Shown: one piece after another, positions 56,530 to 64,000 of the stretch
Layout: each line of letters starts with the position of its first letter
Position numbering within the stretch: position 1 is the first letter of the stretch
Assembly: GCA_016584305.1 (NCBI GenBank)
Contig: JACEEZ010020928.1
Span: forward strand, 15,001 to 79,000
Length of the DNA: 64,000 nt
Direction: 5' to 3'
Source of the DNA: Chionoecetes opilio
Taxonomy: Eukaryota > Arthropoda > Malacostraca > Decapoda > Majidae
The notes under the pieces: model-generated
Database searches by the model: none
Told to the model about the DNA's origin: nothing
What the model saw: the letters and a program-made list of their open reading frames with translations, nothing else
Position numbers and translations under genes: made by a program

Positions 56530-57620
56530 TTATCTTACTTCTGCTCCGCTCCGCTGTCTGTCCGTCTGATACATCCCTCACTAGTCTGTCTAGCCAACGG
56601 AGCTTTCTTTTGTTGGCCCATTTACGATGTCAGCAGAAGGGGGATTTCCAGGGTAAATTTATAATGGGAAGATTGTTCATTTTGAAAAAAGTATATGATT
56701 TCTTTATTCTATGGACCCGGCGTTAGTTTAACCAGTTCATTAAGTGGGCATGAATCATGCAGGAGTCAGGATAGTAGCTGCCGTCGTGTCTTTGCTAAAC
56801 GATGTCTATTTTTGTGCTGGTTACTATTAATTGCTGGGTGCTTGGCTATAAAATGTTTTAGGCCTTCTTTCTTTTCCCTTCATTTTCCTTTTCTATTTTC
56901 TTTTTCTCCGGAACCATTTTGTAGGCCTGAGTCCTGTGTACTTCCAACCGCAGTTAATGCACAGTTGTTTTCAGCTATGCAGTTTCCTCCAGTATGTTCA
57001 GTATGCTACGCATTCTGAACATATTGTATAATTTTTGTCTTTGGGCATTGGTTGGTGAAGTGGCGTCCAGACTGGTCGCATCTCATACATGTAGTGATGG
57101 GAATATATACTTCTTTTTTAATTGAAGTGGTGGGTATGCTCATTGAAGCCTACCAGACCCGCTTCCTGTTGCTTTTGTCGGCTGATTTGGTTTTGGTTGA
57201 AGCATATTAATAATGTTCTTTTTGGGTATTGAAAGTTTCTTGGTCTATTCATCCGTTAATCCAGCTAATCTGGCAGCGAAGTTCCTCTTATTTCATTCTT
57301 TCAGTATTCTTATAAATGTGTCATCCACATTAAAGACGAGCACTGTCTTTTCGCCATAAATTCTGGTGGTATATAGGGTTCATGTGCGCCGCTGAGGTCT
57401 ATTTGCACTGTCCTTGAAAATTTTATCTAGCTCATCGCCGTGCGTGTCAGAACTATAGGCCATCGTTTTACATGGATGATTTTAGTTGCATAGACAAGTT
57501 TTGGAAGAGAATCTCCAATAGCTTGGTTTTAGAGCGAGGTGAGGTGTTGGCGTAGTTTATTTTAACTCGCGCCATGGTGGTCATCCGTAATGGAATGAGG
57601 TGATACACCAAACATATAAA
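56530..57620 (-). pseudogene. Jockey LINE ORF1 (zinc-knuckle protein)
   Basis: The RNA-binding ORF1 protein. Minus-strand frames give MARVKINYANTSPRSKTK near 57,530-57,575, and CMRCDQSGRHFTNQCPKT (about 57,030-57,090), a CCHC-type knuckle. The next Cys-rich segments follow (KCSECV and CINCG in neighbouring frames, 56,940-57,020). It is interrupted at 56,530 by the 3' LTR of the Gmr1-like element. ORF2 resumes at 49,237. Confidence 0.65.
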
Positions 57621-57900
57621 ACAAAAAAATGAAAACAATAAAAAATTAAATAAATAAATCTAAAAGACAAGACTGCTCGGAGAGCAAGACCACACCTACG
57701 CTACTACAGCTAGTGCCGTTAGCGCGCTCCCGCACCTGAAAGGCGTCGGAGGACACAGGCACAGGCTGCCCACGGAGGGACTTACCTACCCTACAGTTGT
57801 TGCTGCACACTGGCGGCTCCTATCACCACCCTTCTAAGGGCCTCCTTGTGACCATGGCCTGCGCCAGAATAGTTGGTTCGGTTCGTGCGGGGAGTACGTG

Positions 57901-58571
57901 TGGACGAAAATGAATTAACTAGCCCTCTAAGTTAGGCCTAAAACCCGACCAATGATCCTGACAAACACCCGACAAACGACCCGAGGTCAACCAACCGACA
58001 AACGACAACAAACAACCCTCAGGCACATAGCAACACAACAGCTGTGTGCATAAAAGCACAACAGACTGCTTCGTTCCGTCAGAAGCCACCAGGATGTAAC
58101 AAAGCGTGCCTGCGCGGTAAGAGCTGTGGTCGGCGTGAGTGGAGCGGGAGCAGCACGTCTTGTCAGTTTGCTGCCAGGCGAGAAGGTGAGCATGATGGGT
58201 GAGTTAAGCCGGTTACTTAAGGAGAAGTCATGGCGTCCTCGCGTGTGGGCGGGCGACGATCATTGGTGGAGACTTCTGCCTCCTTCCTTGCTTTGCGACT
58301 CTGAAGGGTTGGATACGCTACCCTTTTTCTTTCATGGATTGGAGAGCTTGTAGGGTCGTGTGCTTGTATACGTTAAGCTTGGGATTGATATATAATTATG
58401 TACCAGTGCTTCAAAATTGAAAGTCTTGCCGTAAAATCTACGCCACAGGGCGACCATTTATGTATTTTCTTCTAAAAATGTTCTATGTTATGGTGATGCC
58501 GTGTTTCTCTAGTAGGAGCCAAAAAAAAGTTCATATAATATAATATAATATATATATATAGCATATATATA
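57901..58571. other. Region between LINE and TIR element, no gene identified
   Basis: The low-coordinate side could be the 5' untranslated region of the Jockey LINE. Two short frames (57,987-58,193 minus and 58,126-58,353 plus) have no recognisable domains. Confidence 0.4.
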
Positions 58572-60521
58572 TTAGGGTGGTCCAGGTAGAATAGGGGGTA
58601 TAATTTTTTTCCCCGAATTCCTGTGCTCCCCGGGTCTTATTTAAGACCTTTACTCCAGAAAGTGTTTTGAGCGAAATTTTTACCGGATCGAAGAACATTT
58701 AGAGGTGGCTCAAGGAATCTGAAGTTCCGACACTGACGTCGTCTGACCCCGCCCAGACTAAAAGAACCCCTCTGTTTAATAGCCGCTTTGTAGGCGGGGG
58801 TCTCATGCTTGCCAGGCACTCATTGTCGCCCAGCTGTCAGGACGGCTTTCGAGGGATAGGGAACCGCTTTCGGTGCTCCGCCACCACCCCCATGAGGTAC
58901 TGGAGCTGGTCCTCCTTGGCGGTGTGCCTTCCATTGTACTTTTTTATCAGGGCCACACCCCGCTCAGCGTGGTCGTTCACCACCGCGATGTTGTTGATGC
59001 GCTACTTGGCGGTGGCGTAGCCCTCGCAGGAGCGAGGTGTTGTCAGGGACTCCAGCGTCGGGAGATTCCCCTTCCCAACCTTGACCCACTTCGGGATGTC
59101 GTAATCATCGTTGTCCTCCTTTTCCTTCATGGCTTGAACCATTGCCCTCTTTGTCTCAGGTGGAACCTCCTTGTCGAAGAAAGTAAGGCACACCAGCTCC
59201 TCCGGTACCACAGGTGGTTATCCAGCTTGGCCGAAGACACTTTCGCAATCTGGGGGTCGGGGTAGGTCCGCAGCTTCTGCAGAAAATCCAGGTCAGTCCT
59301 AGGAGCAGCAGCAGCGAATGAAGTGGTAAACCATGGCTTATAGTACAACCGTGACGGCAAAAAAAGGGACATCCCGGCGCATTTTTTTCTCCCACGTTGT
59401 CAGTCGGGACTTGTCCCGAAAACATCCAAATCTTCAAGCCTGTATACAGAGTCTTGGGCCATCCAGTGTTCCTGCGTGCATTGCCCCAGGGACGCTTGAA
59501 GAAAATCCCGGGGACAGACCGTCCCAGGTAAATTATTCCAGCTCAGCAACTCTTGGTTAGACATCCTGAACGACTTGGCCTAGTGGACAGTTCGGAAAGG
59601 CGAAGTCTAGGAGTGGCCTCCCTTTCCTCTACGAGAACGGGGCGAGTCTCGTCGAGTCTCCTCCTGTTTGGAAACTCCTTCTTGTCGAGGAGGGGTGCCA
59701 CTGGCCTTGAAAGTGGTCGGAAAACACTCTGAATGTTTGGTCCGGAGGAGGAGCCCCGCGCATGCTCCGAAGCCGGCTACCATGCTCACCTCTCAATTTG
59801 CATACCTGCTTCGCCTCCTTCTTCTTCTGGGGCCGCTTACCTCCTTCGCACCAGCACAAGGTTAGCGACTCCAATGACCCCGCCGCCCGAGCTCCCACTG
59901 GGCGAGGAGGAAGTCTCGGTCCTCTGGGGTTCTTGATGAGTTTAAAGGAGTCTGCTGAGCCACATCGAACAGTTTGCCCATTCCGTCTGAACCGACTCCT
60001 CATTGGTCTTCGCGTCTGTGTCTTCCATCACTGATCTTCTTCAGGCCCTGCCAGCAGTCAAGAATGGGACTGGACCTTAGCCAGTCATCTTGTCCTGTCT
60101 TGTGTAGGGATCCTCGACTTATCGAGAACACAAGTACCTCCTCACCACAAATTTGAACTCTCAGCTCTTTCCTTTTGAGGGATTGAGGTGGGTTGTGTTG
60201 AAAACGCGGAGCACTTGGCCGGCAGAGGGAGTTTGGTCCCCCAGATGGTGTGCCTCCGAGCCAACTAGATATAAAAGGCACGGTTTCGACATCTGTGGAG
60301 AGAAAGAAAATGCTCGACGGCGGACTCTGCTCCCTCAACATCCAGAACCAATGATATGGTATGACACTCTGAAACAGGCTAGCAGAAACTTCAGAACATT
60401 GACTACCACTAAATATTGCACAACTCATGTGAAAAAAACCAATATTTTTTCCCGCAAGAGAAAAAGAAAGAAAGGCGGGGAGAAAAATTAATCGCAAGTT
60501 CGTCTTTTTGGACCACCCTAA
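58572..60521 (-). mobile_element. DNA transposon-like element with TIR ttagggtggtcc
   Basis: Starts ttagggtggtcca at 58,572 and ends ggaccaccctaa at 60,521: perfect 12-bp terminal inverted repeats 1.95 kb apart, flanked on both sides by TA-rich microsatellite. The inside is more GC-rich than its surroundings and codes on the minus strand. The superfamily is not certain, and the target duplication cannot be read because both flanks are (TA)n. Confidence 0.65.
58880..59450 (-). pseudogene. Uncharacterised multicopy protein (contains AERGVALI motif)
   Basis: Reading leftwards on the minus strand: YKPWFTTSFAAAAPRTDLDF then LQKLRTYPDPQIAKVSSAKL (frame 59,372-59,127), DDYDIPKWVKVGKGNLPTLE (frame 59,211-59,002), then NNIAVVNDHAERGVALIKKY and DQLQYLMGVVAEHRKRFP (about 59,000-58,850). 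I recall similar conserved blocks in uncharacterised multicopy proteins of arthropods and other invertebrates, but know no function. The upstream part (to 60,480) is too frameshifted to read. Three or more frame changes are present. Confidence 0.5.
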
Positions 60522-60524
60522 AGA

Positions 60525-60743
60525 TATATATATATATATATTATATATAATAGATATATATATAAATATATATATTAATATATATATGTATATATATATG
60601 TATATATATATATCTAATCTATTAATATATTATATATATTATATAATATATATATATTATATATAATATATATATATAGAAGATATATATTGTATATAGA
60701 TATACTATAATATATAATATATATATATATATATAATATATAG

Positions 60744-60772
<29 letters not shown>
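60525..60772. repeat. (TA)n microsatellite
   Basis: About 245 bp of imperfect TA repeats next to the TIR element. A shorter tract (58,537-58,571) lies on the other side. Confidence 0.9.
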
Positions 60773-60774
<2 letters not shown>

Positions 60775-61150
60775 CACGGCTCTTATGTAGGAATTTTGGG
60801 CTTCGTTGAGAAATGAATGTTATTTTTTCCACCATATATCATTTTGTTCCCCATCATTTCAGGATTTACAAAATATATGTTGTGAATTTTTCTCTCACTA
60901 TTTAGTGTCATAAATAAGAGGGAAAATTTACCTATGTGAGGAAAGCTGTATTTCAGCAATGACATTGAAATAGATGGGATTGACTTGTATATAGTTTTCA
61001 GAAATAGGTCACAAAGATGTTTTTTGAGGAAAAAATCATGCTACATTGAATGTAGCAGAATTGAACCTCCTGATGAACAATTCCAAAAATCTAAAAAATT
61101 TATTCCCCTCCTGGGGAAAGCCTAAGAAAATACTTATTTGCTCTCGACAA
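60773..61150. other. AT-rich DNA, no gene identified
   Basis: No convincing frame. It may be the 5' part of the gene fragment that follows. Confidence 0.4.
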
Positions 61151-61800
61151 AGTCAAGTATGCCAGAATGATCACCCTATACCTGTCTGAAATGAAAGGGC
61201 TTGAACAAACAGACAAAGACATATGGAATGAATTCAAGAGTGGAAACTTTGTTGTGAATTAATTAACAAGTTCATTGTGAATCGAGTCTGATCCATGCAT
61301 GAACATGATAATCGCTGGACGAAGGTACTGAGGACGCATTGAAATAATGTTCAATGGAGTGCCAGAATCCGACTATTTCCCCCCCCCCCCCCCCCCCCCC
61401 CCCACACAGCTCGGGGAATAACCGCTGGACAGAAGAGTTGTGGCATGGCAGGCATGCCAGAGTCCCAGTCACATACATCACCACGAAATTGTCCAGACTT
61501 TGCAGCGAGGTAGGAGAAACAAGTCAATAAGCTGAAGGAGGTCAATCAATATTACAATGATCCTTCAGATTTGATAGTGAAAGAGCTGATGAGCCTTGTG
61601 AGCCAAACAGTCATGCCTCCCAAAGTCATGCATGATCTCTCCAATCTGAAGACCATTGGCCAGAATGCATACAAGACATTAGTTCTGGGCCGCATAGTAT
61701 CAGGGAAGACAAACTTAGGGCTCCAATGAAAGAAGAATGAAACTGAACATCTGGAAGAATGCTGGCCAAAAAACAATCACCATAAAGTGTGAGCTCAAGT
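61150..61800 (+). pseudogene. Fragment of an uncharacterised transposon-associated protein
   Basis: The plus strand reads YLSEMKGLEQTDKDIWNEFK then SGNFVVN (61,175-61,260), and later EVNQYYNDPSDLIVKELMSL (61,540-61,600) and LKTIGQNAYKTLVLGRIVSG (61,640-61,705). These blocks resemble large uncharacterised proteins common in cnidarians and crustaceans (yLxxM, F..GnF.v, G...Y..yv). The C-run at 61,379-61,403 splits it. Its end is replaced at about 61,840 by a DIRS terminal repeat. Assignment is tentative. Confidence 0.4.
61379..61403. repeat. Run of about 25 C
   Basis: Uninterrupted C homopolymer inside the protein fragment above. Length is likely to be unreliable. Confidence 0.9.
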
Positions 61801-61839
61801 GATAGATCTGATAAATGAACGTGGCCCGTATGTTTCTTT

Positions 61840-61998
61840 TCGTTTTCTTGTGTAGCCTGGTTTGTGAAAACCAATTTTGGGTTTGGTTGCCTGTATACCC
61901 AGGGTTTGCCCTGGGGGGCGATCTTTCCTATCCTATAGCTTAGTGCACTAGCTCTGTCAGGGACCCAAAAACAGGCTTTTCATACTTCAAAGCCGTCA
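61840..61998. repeat. DIRS terminal repeat (second copy of the 44,716 end)
   Basis: Contains tgtagcctggttt, ccagggtttgccctgg and the end ttcatacttcaaagccgtca followed by ttttaccc, identical in arrangement to 44,560-44,716 and its flank. Only the outer half of the repeat is present. Confidence 0.8.
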
Positions 61999-62648
61999 TT
62001 TTACCCTTTCCCGAAAATTGCTTGGGGGCTCGTACGACCAATCCTTGGGTAATGCTGGAATCTCGCACCCCAAATACACTCCATTCCCTTGCCCACGGGT
62101 TTGACTTTTTCACATTTGTAAGTGAAAAGTCATCGGGAACCAACGGGACCAGTGTAAAGCTCCTGCACACATTCCATAATCGAACCACGATTTACGAACA
62201 ATTAATTATTGGCGCTATCGTGAATTTGACCTCAATACGTGCAGACCACGATAGCCTCACAACAGTGTCACGCTCCCTGTAAGTATAGGCCAGTTGCAAG
62301 AAGGTCTCGTCGTTTTGCCGTATTGGATCCCGCATCGAAATCCCCGACTGCACAGGTTCAAGAACAGCTTCATTTCACCCCCACCTGTGCCCCATCGTGA
62401 AAAGATCTTCGGGCGGTAACACCATACCGATGAGATGACAATGAGCACCATATATTTATTAAAAATTCCAGTGTACATCTATAATCAACATATTCAATAT
62501 GTGACACGTTTCTGAGTAAGAATCAACGCGGTTGCTGAGCCAAAAAGGCAGCTAATTCATAATTTTCAGTTGCCGTGAACTCAAGACAATCGGATCATGC
62601 ATACACATACATACATACATATATATACATATATATACATATATATAT

Positions 62649-62696
<48 letters not shown>

Positions 62697-64000
62697 ATAT
62701 ATTTTATATATATATATATATATATATTTAAAGTATATACGGGCAGGATATTTTCTCTGGGACAGATATCTTTAAAAAGTGATAGCTAGTTCAGCGTTTA
62801 TTATCTTTTTCAAGATATTTTCTCTTTGTCTTAAGAGTGTCTTTTTTCTTTAGTGATCAATTTTATGACTTTGCCGTAGCTGGTCATTTTGCTGTATCGC
62901 GATTTCGGTTATGGACCATTCATTCTTCAGCAGCGTGGAGAGATGTTTTCTCCTCAGATGTAGAGGTGAGCATGATGGGAGTGGAGTGAGTGGAGTGGAG
63001 TGGGGATAGACGGGGTTGGGTGAAAGAAAAATTTAAAGAGGAAGAAGATAAGTGAAGGAAAGTATGAAGGAAAGTCGAAGATTGGATAGATGGCGGACTA
63101 ACCCCTTTGCTATATTTTTTATAAAAAATTTTTATTTTTTTGTTAGTCGCTCTCTTTTTTGTATTTCATCTTTATCAATTGATATCTATTTAATTATTAT
63201 CATATTATGCTCCCTTTAAATTTATTTCTTAACATCTCAGATTGTAAAAAGAAAAGATCAGCATCTAAAAAAAAAAAGAAGACAAAAGTAGAAAAAAAAA
63301 ATTATATATATAATAAAGTAAATAAATAAAGTAGAAAATTTAGCTAATATTCCTTCTTATCAATCTGTGTATATTGGGTGTGGTTTTATTTATTTAGCTG
63401 AATGATTGGTTTCCTAAACCCAACCATGTTCCCTGTTTTTATTGTTTGAAATTTATTTCCATGTATAATGAGCCCTTGTAATTATTTATAAGTCTGTGTT
63501 TTTTTGTTTTGACCTCTGTCATATAATGTTGTGTTTATTGTTTCCCAGTTTCCCAAATTGGTCCCATTTTCTGCTGTGTTTCTTTCATATGGGTATTTTT
63601 TCATCGAAGGCAAACCCTTTAAAGGCTTTATTTAAACTTTTTGTAGTGATAGCATAGCTGTTTTGGATAATGTGTTAGTGTATATGTGGGTTTGTCAGCA
63701 TTGGTAGGATACATGCTTTATTAAATGTATTTTTAATTAGTAGGTAATCCTGTAAATCTTTTAAAGTTGTTAGTGCTGCTCCTGCTTTATTTTTGTTATG
63801 TTTTACTTGATTCAAAATACCTCTTCTTTTGAAATTTAGTCCTAGTATTTTGCCTTCGCGGGGAGTAAGGAATAACTGTTCCCTCTATACTTATAGGGAA
63901 ATGTTTTTCTTAACCGCCATTGGATAATTTAAAATTTTTTGAGTTCGTTTGGATACTCCATTTATTTTCATAATTGTTGATTCTTTCTATTCTCTTACCA
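61999..64000. repeat. Direct repeat of 44,717-46,730
   Basis: The sequence follows 44,717 onwards at a constant offset of about 17,275 bases to the end of the window. It includes the unidentified block, its (TA)n tract (62,600-62,728) and the 3' end of the Jockey LINE (63,235-64,000, minus). The repeat continues past the window. Confidence 0.9.

Larger units (their letters stand above)
45950..57900 (-). mobile_element. Jockey-type LINE, split by a Gmr1-like LTR element
   Basis: Non-LTR retrotransposon on the minus strand. ORF1 with zinc-knuckle motifs lies at about 57,600-56,530. Endonuclease (about 49,150-48,100) and reverse transcriptase (about 47,900-46,100) lie on the other side of the LTR element inserted at 49,238-56,523. 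An AT/A-rich tail lies near 45,950-46,080. Frames are broken by many indels. The 3' part is repeated at 63,235-64,000 within a larger direct duplication. Confidence 0.75.

Noticed and set aside
60614..60835. Tyr/Ile-rich frames in TA repeats (also 45,220-45,585 and 62,575-62,775)
   Set aside because: Translation of (TA)n microsatellites.

Overview
This window looks like repeat-dominated DNA from an animal genome, most likely an invertebrate and plausibly a decapod crustacean. The reasons are DIRS elements with tyrosine recombinase, several Ty3/gypsy lineages, a Jockey-type LINE, tRNA-derived SINEs, hAT and Helitron-like non-autonomous elements, and very abundant AT and CA microsatellites. The host assignment is inference from repeat content. 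I found no convincing host protein gene, rRNA, functional tRNA, operon, CRISPR array or bacterial-style regulation. Nearly every coding stretch is a frameshifted piece of a transposable element. Many frameshifts are homopolymer length changes, so part of the decay is probably uncorrected long-read error.

Layout. (1) 1-10,525: a minisatellite, then a pogo/Tigger-like DNA transposon (about 315-10,525). It is split by a minus-strand DIRS element (680-9,966), which is itself split by a Ty3/gypsy element with 0.2-kb LTRs (3,777-8,496). (2) 10,568-15,698: an LTR element without recognisable pol, carrying a Helitron-like insertion. (3) 15,699-20,900: unidentified DNA, SINEs, a hAT-type MITE and a duplicated 0.5-kb segment. 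(4) About 21,130 is the centre of a giant imperfect palindrome. Everything from about 4,410 to 20,930 recurs in reverse order and orientation from about 21,350 to 40,520. A single N at 9,172 on the left arm marks about 1.95 kb that is present only on the right arm. (5) 40,525-41,010: unexplained AT-rich DNA beyond the palindrome, then a separate plus-strand DIRS copy ending at 44,716. (6) 44,717-58,000: an unidentified block, then a minus-strand Jockey LINE (about 45,950-57,900). The LINE is split by a gypsy-superfamily element (49,238-56,523) whose integrase lies before its reverse transcriptase, as in Gmr1-like elements. (7) 58,572-60,521: a TIR element with an uncharacterised multicopy protein. 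Then come AT repeats, a fragment of another uncharacterised protein, and from about 61,840 to the end a direct repeat of 44,560-46,730.

The pieces are related by nesting rather than by a shared pathway: pogo was hit by DIRS, DIRS by gypsy, and Jockey by the Gmr1-like element. Two large-scale structures, the palindrome and a 17.27-kb direct repeat, cut across these nests. Each is either a real segmental duplication or a read/assembly artefact, and read-level data are needed to decide.
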